This document shows positions 27,336 through 35,766 of a stretch of DNA of 64,000 bases, piece after piece (position 1 is the stretch's first letter; every line of letters begins with the position of its first letter). The position numbers and the translations under genes were made by a program. Under the pieces are notes generated by a model that worked only from the letters and a program-made list of their open reading frames with translations, ran no database searches and was not told where the DNA came from. The stretch comes from Candidatus Thiodiazotropha sp. (ex Monitilora ramsayi). GTDB taxonomy: Bacteria; Pseudomonadota; Gammaproteobacteria; Chromatiales; Chromatiaceae. The DNA lies in contig JAHXIO010000002.1 of assembly GCA_025655595.1 (NCBI GenBank), positions 62,001 to 126,000 of the forward strand, in the 5' to 3' direction.

Positions 27336-27455
27336 AGCCACCTCCCTAATCCGAGAATACGGGAAATTGCGGGCAGACCGAATCGGATATACCGAGGGAA
27401 TTCAAATATCGGAACTCAAGCGAATGTTTATGAATATGTCACGAGGAGCAATCCC

Positions 27456-27659
27456 ATGACCCTTGATAAGGCGAGAGAGATCATCAAACAGCAAATCAGC
27501 TTCGGCAGTGGCTACAATCGAAACGCTGTTCGGCTCTTATTGGGGGAGATCCAGAGAGAATATGGTCTGCAAGTGGGAGATCAGCTTATCCGGGAATTCG
27601 ATTTGGAGAGCGCCTTCGGCCTGAAACCTGGAACAGACTTTACCCGCGTAGGCCGCTGA
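27456..27659 (+). CDS. Small conserved-looking protein of 67 residues, unknown
   Basis: The product MTLDKAREIIKQQISFGSGY continues to a C-terminus FGLKPGTDFTRVGR and is predicted mainly helical, without signal peptide or membrane span. The ATG at 27456 has a strong AGGAG eight bases before it, better than the open frame start at 27291, which would add 55 low-complexity residues. No family is recognised. Its last 20 bases overlap the end of the convergent methyltransferase gene. Confidence 0.65.
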   Translation: MTLDKAREIIKQQISFGSGYNRNAVRLLLGEIQREYGLQVGDQLIREFDLESAFGLKPGTDFTRVGR

Positions 27660-28239
27660 CCGAGCGTTCAGCCACCAGCATGGCCACATCCCTCACGCCT
27701 CTCGTTAAATCCCCCAGGCGATCCTCTTCCCGATAACATCTCACTTTCAGGGGTCTGAACAGATCGAGCAGCTCATTGTCGCCCAAGCGGAAATCGGGAT
27801 TCGACGGCCCCTCATCACCCACGGCAATGGCCGTAAAGGTCTGATAGAAGATCAATCCGCCCGGCTTCAGCGCGCTGATCAAGGCGGGTATCAACGTTCG
27901 CTCAAGATAGTAACTGACAACAATCACATCAAAGCTGCCTGAGGATGGAGGCTGTCGCTCCACATCCCTCACTTCGGCCTGCAGATTGGTAAGTCCTTCC
28001 GCGGCGGCAATACCCTGCAGTCGCTCGATCGCGACCGGAGAGAGATCCCAGGCAGACACATCCAGGCCCTGTTCAGCCAGGACCAACGCATTACCGCCGA
28101 GTCCGCAAGCCAGATCTAAAGCATGACCGGACGGTGGCAATAGATGAAGATTCTCTTCCAGCACCCTGGCGACCGACGGAGATTTCTCCGCATCCCCATG
28201 CCGTGCATCCCATTTCGCTCTCAGGGAGTCATCCGCCAT
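27640..28239 (-). CDS. Class I SAM-dependent methyltransferase (TehB-like)
   Basis: A 199-residue soluble methyltransferase. The SAM-binding motif is ALDLACGLGGNALVLAEQG (about residues 40-58), followed by acidic SAWDLSPVAIERL and a late LKPGGLIFYQTF strand/turn. The N-terminus AKWDARHGDA is like that of the tellurite-resistance TehB / thiopurine-methyltransferase-like group. Substrate unknown. It begins 9 bp after metZ ends and probably shares its transcript; its 3' end overlaps a convergent small gene. Confidence 0.82.
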   Translation of the reverse strand: MADDSLRAKWDARHGDAEKSPSVARVLEENLHLLPPSGHALDLACGLGGNALVLAEQGLDVSAWDLSPVAIERLQGIAAAEGLTNLQAEVRDVERQPPSSGSFDVIVVSYYLERTLIPALISALKPGGLIFYQTFTAIAVGDEGPSNPDFRLGDNELLDLFRPLKVRCYREEDRLGDLTRGVRDVAMLVAERSVSGLRG

Positions 28240-28248
28240 GGTTCAGGC

Positions 28249-29439
28249 TCAAAGTCGATCGAGACCTAAAGCCAGATCGTGCTGGATATCCTCAACGGAT
28301 TCCAGTCCCACTGCGATCCGCACCAGGCCGTGCTCAATGCCGGCTTCCGCTTGTTGTTCCGACGTCAATCTCCCATGGGTGGTTGTGGCGGGATGGGTGA
28401 TAGTGGTCTTGGTATCCCCCAGATTGGCGGTGATGGAGAGCATGCGTGTAGCATCGATGAGCGACCAGGCGGCGGTCTGCCCCCCCTTGACCACAAACGA
28501 GACGATGCTGCCGGGTGCGGTCTGCTGCTGCTGGGCGAGCTTATACTGTGGATGCGATTCGAGCCCGGGAAAATAGACCCGCTGAATCTGAGGATGGACC
28601 TCCAGCCATGCCGCCAGCTGCTGTGCATTCCGTGAGTGTGCCTGCATGCGCAGTTCCAGCGTCTCCAGGCCCTTCAGAAAGACCCAGGCGTTGAATGGGC
28701 TCATGGTGGGGCCGGTTGTACGCAGGACGCCAAAGACCTCCTCCCCCACCAACTCCCGGTTACCGACCACCGCACCGCCGACACAACGCCCCTGACCATC
28801 CAGGTACTTGGTGGCGGAGTGCACAACGATATCAGCGCCCAGATCCAACGGCCGTTGCAACGCGGGGGTACATAAACAGTTATCCACCACCAGCAGACAG
28901 TCGTTAGCATGGGCCAATTCGCCGAGGCGATGGATATCGGCCACTTCGGTCAACGGATTGGACGGGGTTTCAAGAAACAGGAGCTTGGTTTTCGGACCGA
29001 TTGCCGCCTCCCAGGCCGCGTAGTCGTCCACCGGCACGAAACTGGTCTCTATACCGAAACGGGTCAGGTACTTATTGAATAGCAGGGTCGTGCTGCCGAA
29101 AACGCTGCGTGAGGAGACGATATGATCCCCTGACTGCAGCAATCCCAGGCAGGTTGCCAGAATTGCCGCCATACCGGATGCCGTGGCAACGCAACACTCG
29201 CCGCCTTCCAGCGCTGCCAGTCGTTCCTCGAAGTTCCTTACGGTCGGATTGGTAAACCTCGAGTAGATGTTACCCGGCTCATCGCCGCTGAAACGGGCTG
29301 CAGCCTCCGCAGCGCTGCCGAAGACAAAACTGGAGGTGGGAAAGATCGGCTCACCGTGTTCACCCTCGGGAGTTCGATGGTGACCGGTGCGGATCGCCCG
29401 GGTAGCGAACCCCAACTGATCCTCTTTGTTAATGCCCAT
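28249..29439 (-). CDS. metZ: O-succinylhomoserine sulfhydrylase
   Basis: MetZ is a PLP enzyme that makes homocysteine directly from O-succinylhomoserine and sulfide. The 396-residue product shows the Cys/Met-metabolism PLP family signature HSATKYLDGQGRCVGGAVVG with the PLP lysine, and FATRAIRTGH at the start, YSRFTNPTV and LETPSNPLTEVADI. Sequence features match MetZ of Pseudomonas more than cystathionine gamma-synthase. In Pseudomonas metZ follows purF; here it stands between gshA and a methyltransferase. Direct sulfhydrylation suits a cell with abundant sulfide. Confidence 0.9.
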   Translation of the reverse strand: MGINKEDQLGFATRAIRTGHHRTPEGEHGEPIFPTSSFVFGSAAEAAARFSGDEPGNIYSRFTNPTVRNFEERLAALEGGECCVATASGMAAILATCLGLLQSGDHIVSSRSVFGSTTLLFNKYLTRFGIETSFVPVDDYAAWEAAIGPKTKLLFLETPSNPLTEVADIHRLGELAHANDCLLVVDNCLCTPALQRPLDLGADIVVHSATKYLDGQGRCVGGAVVGNRELVGEEVFGVLRTTGPTMSPFNAWVFLKGLETLELRMQAHSRNAQQLAAWLEVHPQIQRVYFPGLESHPQYKLAQQQQTAPGSIVSFVVKGGQTAAWSLIDATRMLSITANLGDTKTTITHPATTTHGRLTSEQQAEAGIEHGLVRIAVGLESVEDIQHDLALGLDRL

Positions 29440-29486
29440 GGTGAAACCTCTAAATCAAATCAATCGGACTCAGGCTTAAGACTGTA

Positions 29487-31070
29487 TCAGAGTTGTTGTG
29501 AGAAATAGTCATCCAGAAAGGCATCGAAGCCAACCTCGTCTGCCGATTCGATATCCCGCTGCCTGCGCCAGGAGTCAGAAGCCTCACGCTCCAGTAGGCT
29601 CCGATCTTCCGTAGAGTACTCATGTTGCATGAAGTAGTCGTAATGCTCACGGGATTTGCGATGAGCAAAATGGTAGAAACCCTCCCCCAACTCACGCATC
29701 TCAGCCAGCATTCTCGCTGATGGTGTCAGATCAGCATCCTGCAGGCGGTCACGTTGCAACTGGAGACTGGACTGGTAGGGCGTCTCCTCCATACCCTGAT
29801 CCAGCAACTCACATATCGGTTGCAGAGCATCGCATATCTCCTGACCCCAGGCCGCCAGCGCAATCTCATCGCCATTTCGCTTCAGTTTCAGCGCAGGGTC
29901 TCTCCCCTGGTGTGCGGCGGCCAGTTCATTCCAATCGATAGACCGCTGCTCCGCCACATTGATCGCGGGACTCTCATGCAGAAGGCTCAAGATCATCAAT
30001 GCTTCCAGGAAAAAGATCTGCTCCTCTGCAATTCCCAGCGGGTGATAGGGATTGACGTCGAGGGATCTCAGCTCCACATAGCGCACACCCTTTCTCTGCA
30101 GGGCATGGATCGGCTTCTCCATCATCTCCGGCACCTGCTTCGGCCGGACGGTACTGTAGTACTCATTCTCGATCTGCAGGATGTTGGCATTCAGCTGCCG
30201 GTACTCCCCATCCACCTTCACGCCGATGGCCTGATAGATGGAACAGGGGGTCTCGATGGCCCGGGAGAGAGTCTCCACATAGGCGTCCAGGCAATCGTAA
30301 CAGGCCTTGATACCCGTCCCCTCCTCCTTACTGTTCTGATAACCGATATCCCCCATACGCAGGGAGGTCGCATAGGGAGCATAGTAGGTGGCACCATCGA
30401 ACTTATGCAGACTGGTCGGCCTCCCGCCGAGAAAAGATTTGCAGACCGCCGGTGATGCACCGAACAGATACGGTATCAGCCAGCCGAACCGCTGCAGGTT
30501 GCGCAACATGCCGAAGTAGCTTTCCGAGATAAAAGTCTGGGGTGAACGCCCATCGTCTTCCAACGACTGATAGGCCTGCCAGAATGCGTGGGGCAATGAG
30601 AAGTTGAAATGTACGCCGGCAATCACCTGCATCACTCGCCCGTAGCGGTGACCCAATCCCCGTCGATAGACGGTTTTCATCATACCAGCGTTAGAACTGC
30701 CGTAGTTGGCGATGGGTATCTTGGCGTCCCCCTCGACCACACAGGGCATACTGCTGGACCAGAGAATCTCTTCGCCCAGATGCTGATAGAGAAAATGGTG
30801 GGCATCGAAGAGAAACCGCAGGGGCTCCGCCCGATCGCCTGATGGCGGCGTGATGATTTCGGTCAGCGCCTCGGAATAGTCGGTGGTAATATAGCGATTG
30901 GTCAGTGGTGACCCGAGCCCCATGGGATGGGGCTGCTGAGAGATGCACCCCCGGGGTGAGACGCGAAGTCCCTCTTTCTCGAGTCCGATCAGGCCGCCCT
31001 TTAGCAATCCCGCATGACCTGTCTGCTGCAGCTGCAGCAAACGCTTTTCAGATGTCTCGTACAAACCCAC
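29487..31070 (-). CDS. gshA: Glutamate--cysteine ligase
   Basis: GshA catalyses the first step of glutathione synthesis. The 527-residue product is the gammaproteobacterial type-1 enzyme: GLIGLEKEGLRVSPRG, HPMGLGSPLTNRYITTDYSEALTEIITPP, FNFSLPHAFW, RFGWLIPYLFGASPAVC and YVELRSLDVNPYHPLGI. The start is GTG (31068-31070). Glutathione links to the persulfide dioxygenase encoded nearby and to reverse-DSR sulfur chemistry, where glutathione persulfide is a suggested intermediate. Confidence 0.97.
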   Translation of the reverse strand: MGLYETSEKRLLQLQQTGHAGLLKGGLIGLEKEGLRVSPRGCISQQPHPMGLGSPLTNRYITTDYSEALTEIITPPSGDRAEPLRFLFDAHHFLYQHLGEEILWSSSMPCVVEGDAKIPIANYGSSNAGMMKTVYRRGLGHRYGRVMQVIAGVHFNFSLPHAFWQAYQSLEDDGRSPQTFISESYFGMLRNLQRFGWLIPYLFGASPAVCKSFLGGRPTSLHKFDGATYYAPYATSLRMGDIGYQNSKEEGTGIKACYDCLDAYVETLSRAIETPCSIYQAIGVKVDGEYRQLNANILQIENEYYSTVRPKQVPEMMEKPIHALQRKGVRYVELRSLDVNPYHPLGIAEEQIFFLEALMILSLLHESPAINVAEQRSIDWNELAAAHQGRDPALKLKRNGDEIALAAWGQEICDALQPICELLDQGMEETPYQSSLQLQRDRLQDADLTPSARMLAEMRELGEGFYHFAHRKSREHYDYFMQHEYSTEDRSLLEREASDSWRRQRDIESADEVGFDAFLDDYFSQQL

Positions 31071-31164
31071 GCATCCCGTTCAAAGAGCGCAGATTATAGC
31101 CTTTCGTTAAGAATCTAACACGGATAAATTGAACGCTCGGCATGGCAAATTCAGGCTGTGCTGT

Positions 31165-33252
31165 TTAGCGCATCACTGCCATTGGCGCCTCTAGGCGAAT
31201 CGAGTCAACGAGTATTCTGGCCGCCTCATTGAGTTCTATCCGACGGGTGGCCTTGCTCTCCTCACCATCGTCATCCTCAGTGGCTTCCCGTTCATCCTTC
31301 TGCTTGATCGCATCGAGTCCCTGGGAGGTTCTGAAACGGTTTTTGTGTAACAAGCGCTCTTCTTCGCGCTGATCCCACTCAGATCGACGTTTGGATTCCA
31401 AAAGGCTGATTTCCGTACGTCGGTCGAGATCCTTAAAACGTTTCTCCCGATCGACCAGCATCTCAAAACCGGGATCATGGGAGATTCGACTCAGATGGGA
31501 CTCCATCAGACGTGGGATCGACCCCTTGGCCTGTGCAGTAAACTTAGCCGGCTGTATCTGTGCCCATGGCAGCGCATTGTCCAGCGAACGTTCTCCATAC
31601 TCATCAGAAAACCTGGCAGTGGGGAAGAGAATATCCGGCACTACACCACGATGCTGGGTACTACCGCCATTGATTCTGAAAAACTGAGCCATGGTGAGAC
31701 GCAGTCTGCCGAGATCCCGCTTCCTGCCGGGGACAAAACGACCCAGATCGACCAGCGTCTGCACTGTGCCCTTTCCAAATGTCGGTTCGCCGAGCACGAT
31801 GCCTCGCTTGTAGTCCTGGATGGCACCGGCAAAAATCTCCGACGCGGAAGCACTGTCACGATCGACCAATACAGCCAATGGGCCATCGTAGGCGATCTCT
31901 GCATCAGGATCCCTTTCAACCTCAACTTTTCCGAAGGCATCCTTGATCTGTACGACAGGTCCCGTCTCAATGAAGAGGCCTGTCAGCTCCGTGGCCTCGG
32001 ATAGAGAGCCGCCGCCATTCTCCCTCAGATCGATGACGATGCCGTCAACACCCTGCCCTTTCAGATCGACAAGCAGGTTTCTGACATCCCTCGTGGTACT
32101 GCGGAAATCCTCATCGCCTCGGGACTCGGCGGCAAAATCGCGATAGAAGGTCGGTACTTCAACCACACCGATCCTGTAACGATCCATTCCCTCCAAACCC
32201 TCAATGATATAGCTCTTGGCTGCCTGCTCCTCGAGCTTGATCTTGTTTCTCACCAGGGTAATGGTCTCGGGATCGATCTCACTCTGACTCCCCTTGGGCA
32301 CAATGTTCAACCTGACAACCGAACCCTTGGGACCGCGAATCTGTTCCACCACATCCTGCAACCGCCAGCCGACGATGTCGATGATATTGCCTTCAAGACC
32401 CTGTCCGACACCGACGATCTTATCGCCCGCATGCAGCAGCTTGCTCAGTTCAGCCGGCCCGCCGATCACCGTCTTTTGCACCACGGTGTAACCGTCCTCA
32501 TCCTTCAATACCGCGCCTATGCCCTCCAACGAGAGGCTCATGCTGATATCGAAGTTCTCGGATGTACTCGGTGACATATAGCTGGTGTGAGGTTCCAGGC
32601 TCAACGTGTAGGCATTGATAAACGTCTGGAAAATATCGTTGGAATCGAACTGCATCACACGATTTTCAAGCCGCGTGTAACGTGCCATCAAGGTCTTACG
32701 GATCTCATCATCCGCCTTTTCGGTCAATTTTAAATTGAGAAAGTCATTCTTCACCCGCTTGCGCCAGAGATCATTCAACTCTGCCCGTGTTTGCGGCCAG
32801 GCAGCGTCTGCACGTTCAAACTGATAGACCTCGTCGACCGTAAAATCGAATTCACCCTCGATAAGCTTTTTGGCATGGGTAATCGCCTCGCCCACTCGCT
32901 GGCGGTAGAGACGAAAAATCTCGAATGCGGGCTCGATCCTGGCATTTTTCAGATAGTCGTCCAGCTTCTCCTGAAAAACAGAGAATCGCCGGATATCATT
33001 GGCAAGAAAGAAGGAACGATTGGGATCCAAAGCTTCGAAATAGCGCTGCAGAATCATCTCAGACATCTCGTCATTCAGCAGTACCTCCTTGTAGTGGTAC
33101 TTATCGATGACCTTGACGATGACATGGGCTGTCTGCTGCTGCTCCTGCGTAGGATGGAGTTCGGACACCGGCACCAGCTGTTTCAGCGCCCAAACCGGTG
33201 AAGCGCCCAACAGCAACAGCAAACAGAGAGAAACGGATCGGATAAGTCTCAT
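31165..33252 (-). CDS. prc: Tail-specific (carboxy-terminal processing) protease Prc
   Basis: Prc is a periplasmic PDZ serine protease that trims or degrades proteins at their C-termini, including cell-wall hydrolases. The 695-residue product has a signal peptide (RLIRSVSLCLLLLLGASPVWA), an N-terminal helical domain, a PDZ domain (about 230-315, LSLEGIGAVL... DKIVGVGQG) and the catalytic S41 domain with GIVIDLRENGGGSLSEA, the serine in DSASASEIFAGAIQDY and lysine in FGKGTVQ. The C-terminal DUF3340-like tail is charged. Monocistronic appearance. Confidence 0.96.
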   Translation of the reverse strand: MRLIRSVSLCLLLLLGASPVWALKQLVPVSELHPTQEQQQTAHVIVKVIDKYHYKEVLLNDEMSEMILQRYFEALDPNRSFFLANDIRRFSVFQEKLDDYLKNARIEPAFEIFRLYRQRVGEAITHAKKLIEGEFDFTVDEVYQFERADAAWPQTRAELNDLWRKRVKNDFLNLKLTEKADDEIRKTLMARYTRLENRVMQFDSNDIFQTFINAYTLSLEPHTSYMSPSTSENFDISMSLSLEGIGAVLKDEDGYTVVQKTVIGGPAELSKLLHAGDKIVGVGQGLEGNIIDIVGWRLQDVVEQIRGPKGSVVRLNIVPKGSQSEIDPETITLVRNKIKLEEQAAKSYIIEGLEGMDRYRIGVVEVPTFYRDFAAESRGDEDFRSTTRDVRNLLVDLKGQGVDGIVIDLRENGGGSLSEATELTGLFIETGPVVQIKDAFGKVEVERDPDAEIAYDGPLAVLVDRDSASASEIFAGAIQDYKRGIVLGEPTFGKGTVQTLVDLGRFVPGRKRDLGRLRLTMAQFFRINGGSTQHRGVVPDILFPTARFSDEYGERSLDNALPWAQIQPAKFTAQAKGSIPRLMESHLSRISHDPGFEMLVDREKRFKDLDRRTEISLLESKRRSEWDQREEERLLHKNRFRTSQGLDAIKQKDEREATEDDDGEESKATRRIELNEAARILVDSIRLEAPMAVMR

Positions 33253-33393
33253 TCAACCACCTAATTCGCTGCCAATTCGCCACAGGGGGCAGCTATCAAC
33301 CTGATTGGAATACGATTTTGACTGGAATTCCAGCCTTCTGGTTCCATCAGGTATTAAAAGTGTGTACTTGTGCAATAATTTAGCACTCACTGC

Positions 33394-34254
33394 TCAGAAC
33401 TTCTCGTGCAATCCCATGACAAGCTCCAGGTAGTTCGGGCTCTCAGGATTTAGAATCCCATGCCGGACAAAGAAATCGATCAGGACCAGATTACAATTTA
33501 GCTTGAATTCATCGGTCTCTCGAACCAGTCTGACTACCTCCTCGACCTGCAGCAACATGAACTCAGCCACTTCACCATCGGTATTGTGTGGTTGGAAATC
33601 GTCAGGCAGTTCCAGATCGTAGCAATATAGGGTGTCCGGCTTGAGGCCGACCTTTGTCTCCTTGCAGTAGGTCAATGCTCCCACCGGCTTGGCTCTGGCT
33701 GCCAGTTGCCCAGGAACCGAAGCCTCCTCCATGCACTCCTTTCTCAGGTTCTCCTCCAGGCTCAGATCATGGGGCAACCCTCCTGCCACCATGTTATCAA
33801 GCTTGTTTGGATAGACACGCCTGTCAGTGGAACGCCGGGCAATCCACAGCTTCAAACCCTGCGGGGTTCGAACATATCCGTTCAAGTGTTGACCGTAGGC
33901 CCTGAGTCCGAAATAGGAGGCCGCAGTACGGTCAATTGTCGCTATCGCCGTCTCACGACCACTGGATGTGACCGGGTAACGTTCACCATGCGCATGGGAG
34001 ATGACGCCTTGGGTAACCAGGGTTCGAGTCACTTCAGAAAGAGCCTGAGTGCGAACCTCGAAGGTATCCAGCGCTCTATTGAGATGAACGGCATCGGACT
34101 GGACCTGAAAATAGGCCGGCCACTGGCGCAATGCCTCACCGAGGCCTGTCTTCAAATAGCCGACACGCTGGTCCCGATAATAAAAACCACGAAAATTCTC
34201 AGGGTTCCACTGATTCAGATCTTCTATGTGTCGCAGCAGACCCTTATCGTTCAT
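33394..34254 (-). CDS. DUF4743-Nudix hydrolase (thiamine-diphosphate-damage type)
   Basis: A 286-residue two-domain protein. The N-terminal part (about 1-110) is DUF4743-like, related to thiamine pyrophosphokinase N-termini: LLRHIEDLNQWNPENFRGFYYRDQRVGYL. The C-terminal Nudix domain carries GGLPHDLSLEENLRKECMEEASV, a Nudix box with G, REx2EE-like residues (KECMEEA). Plant and yeast homologues hydrolyse oxidised thiamine diphosphate derivatives. The ATG at 34252-34254 has GGAGG about ten bases upstream and overlaps the yjbQ stop (ATGA); longer frames are rejected. Coupling to yjbQ, itself thiamine-related, supports the role. Confidence 0.82.
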   Translation of the reverse strand: MNDKGLLRHIEDLNQWNPENFRGFYYRDQRVGYLKTGLGEALRQWPAYFQVQSDAVHLNRALDTFEVRTQALSEVTRTLVTQGVISHAHGERYPVTSSGRETAIATIDRTAASYFGLRAYGQHLNGYVRTPQGLKLWIARRSTDRRVYPNKLDNMVAGGLPHDLSLEENLRKECMEEASVPGQLAARAKPVGALTYCKETKVGLKPDTLYCYDLELPDDFQPHNTDGEVAEFMLLQVEEVVRLVRETDEFKLNCNLVLIDFFVRHGILNPESPNYLELVMGLHEKF

Positions 34255-34661
34255 CCTGCATCCTCCAATATTGAGCAGACAACTCTGCGATCGGACCTGG
34301 GCCCATCGAATTCGCAGAAAAAGATATTCTGCCATCGAGAGAGACCCATCACCCCGTCAACCAGCGGGACGGTTTCAGAAGGACCGACCAGTCCAGCCTT
34401 TAAGTGAGCATCTCCGTTACCATCCTGTGCATCATGCAGCCAAACACCCTGCGGAATCATCTTTCTCAGCAGATTGATAACGTCGGTCTGCACACTCTCA
34501 TCCCAATTCTCCTGGATCATGACGGCAGCGGTCGCGCCTTGCGCGTAGACACTGACAATACCTTGGCGGATACCGCTCGTCCTGACGACCGACTCCACCT
34601 GTTGGGTGATATCGACCAGCGTCTCCCTTGCATGAGTCTCAAGATGAATTGTCTGTTGCAT
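34251..34661 (-). CDS. yjbQ: YjbQ family protein (UPF0047)
   Basis: A 136-residue protein starting MQQTIHLETHARETLVDITQ with the family-conserved GIVSVYAQGATAAVMIQEN, WLHDAQDGNGDAHLKAGLVGPSETVPLVDG and WQNIFFCEFDGPRSDRRVV segments. YjbQ proteins have a weak thiamine-phosphate-synthase-like activity in vitro; the physiological role is unsettled. The longer open frame to 34904 adds 81 residues that are the antisense of a DUF302 pseudogene, so the ATG at 34659-34661 is chosen. Its length is normal for the family. Translationally coupled to the DUF4743-Nudix gene. Confidence 0.9.
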   Translation of the reverse strand: MQQTIHLETHARETLVDITQQVESVVRTSGIRQGIVSVYAQGATAAVMIQENWDESVQTDVINLLRKMIPQGVWLHDAQDGNGDAHLKAGLVGPSETVPLVDGVMGLSRWQNIFFCEFDGPRSDRRVVCSILEDAG

Positions 34662-34751
34662 ATCCCGGGGCTCCCTGGGGTTTTGATAAACTTCAATCTG
34701 CTTGACCATCGGCTCTGCTGGAATGCGGCCTCCCATATGACAGGAGGCACT

Positions 34752-35177
34752 ATGTACGAAATCAATACCGAAATCGATCTTCCGTTTGCACAGGCGCTGG
34801 AGAAAGTCCGTGACACCCTGACGAGCGAGCATCTGGGTATTCAGCGATGTCGATGTGCAGGCGATCTTCAAGGCAAAAATGGAAAGGACATTCCTGCCTA
34901 CCATATCTACGGCGCCTGCAATCCTAGGCTGGCCGAACGGGTGCTCAGCAGCGAAAACCCAATGCAGGTGCCCTACTCCCGTGCAACTTCATCCTGCGTG
35001 AAACCGAAAGCGGCAAGACGGTGGTCAGTTTCATGGACCCGGTCAGCGTGCTAGGGCCTGTTATACCGAAGAGCCAAAGCGTGTAGCAGCCGAAGCGAAA
35101 GAGAAGCTGTACGTATGATTGGAAAGCTCAATAGCCAGGTCCCTTGCACAAGTGATGCAGCTTCATCACCAAGATAA
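34752..35177 (+). pseudogene. DUF302 protein gene, broken by about five frameshifts
   Basis: A good ribosome binding site (CAGGAGG) precedes ATG 34752, and the first frame gives MYEINTEIDLPFAQALEKVR, typical of DUF302. After that, family-like segments continue only by changing frame: VFSDVDVQAIFKAKM (shift near 34835), GKDIPAYHIYGACNPRLAER (shift near 34880), ALLPCNFILRETESGKTVVS and SFMDPVSVLG (shift near 34967), VAAEAKEKLY (shift near 35080) and MIGKLNSQ (shift near 35112). A complete DUF302 gene of about 130 codons is therefore present but unreadable. DUF302 proteins are small cytoplasmic or periplasmic proteins of unknown function, common in sulfur bacteria. Sequencing error is possible but five events argue for decay. 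Confidence 0.8.
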
Positions 35178-35280
35178 GTCTTCCGTAGACGTTCAGGCTT
35201 GTATTAAATCCAAGAAAGGAAAAGCGACCTTGGCGCTCCTCCATCAAGACAGGTTTTTCTACTGCGGCACCAAGAAAATC

Positions 35281-35742
35281 TCAACGGCCTTGCCGATACG
35301 ACTCAAACAGGAGACGGATTGCCTTGCGATTGGTCCAGGATGTAGCCTGCCGCACTGCTTGTAGATAGGGGAGCCATCGATAGGCGCTGTGCTCCTGCCT
35401 GCTCAAACGGATCAGACGCCGCTGGGGTAACGGCAGGGCAAACCAATGTTCAAGATTACTCCTGGCATTGGAGGCATAACGTCCACGCCAGGCAGGCAGT
35501 ATGGGGAAACGGACACTATGTGAGAGGTCAACCAGCCGGGAGCCGGCCATGATACCGGTCTCCTCATAGAGTTCCCGTCGGGCGGCATGGAGGGGAGATT
35601 CCCCCCAGGCCAGGCTACCTGTTACCGACTGCCAAAAATCGGCCGGTCGTGTTCGGCGCAGCAACAACACTTCACCCCCGGCGTTGTAGACCACCACCAG
35701 CACCGATTCCGGCCGTTTGTATCGTCGGGCATCAGGTGCCAT
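35281..35742 (-). CDS. nudB: Dihydroneopterin triphosphate diphosphatase
   Basis: NudB is a Nudix hydrolase removing pyrophosphate from dihydroneopterin triphosphate in folate synthesis. The 153-residue product begins with RYKRPESVLVVVYNAGGEVLLL and has the Nudix box GSLAWGESPLHAARRELYEETGI, plus DFWQSVTGSL and NLEHWFALPLP as in E. coli NudB. It starts 24 bp after aspS, the same aspS-nudB order as in E. coli. The region downstream (35178-35280) holds no gene. Confidence 0.9.
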   Translation of the reverse strand: MAPDARRYKRPESVLVVVYNAGGEVLLLRRTRPADFWQSVTGSLAWGESPLHAARRELYEETGIMAGSRLVDLSHSVRFPILPAWRGRYASNARSNLEHWFALPLPQRRLIRLSRQEHSAYRWLPYLQAVRQATSWTNRKAIRLLFESYRQGR

Positions 35743-35766
35743 GAGGATGCCCAGCTGCGAAGCCCC

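Noticed and set aside
33864-33880. GGTTCGAAC as a tRNA T-loop
   Set aside because: It lies within the DUF4743-Nudix coding sequence and no tRNA cloverleaf can be built around it.
34662-34904. N-terminal 81-residue extension of YjbQ
   Set aside because: The extension is the antisense of the DUF302 pseudogene; YjbQ proteins start at the chosen methionine.
35053-35063. AGGGCCTGTTA, identical to the first 11 bases of the 11.2-kb MITE
   Set aside because: It lies inside the DUF302 pseudogene and translates as part of the family sequence (VLGPV) with the remaining C-terminal segments following, so it is coding sequence and not an inserted end.
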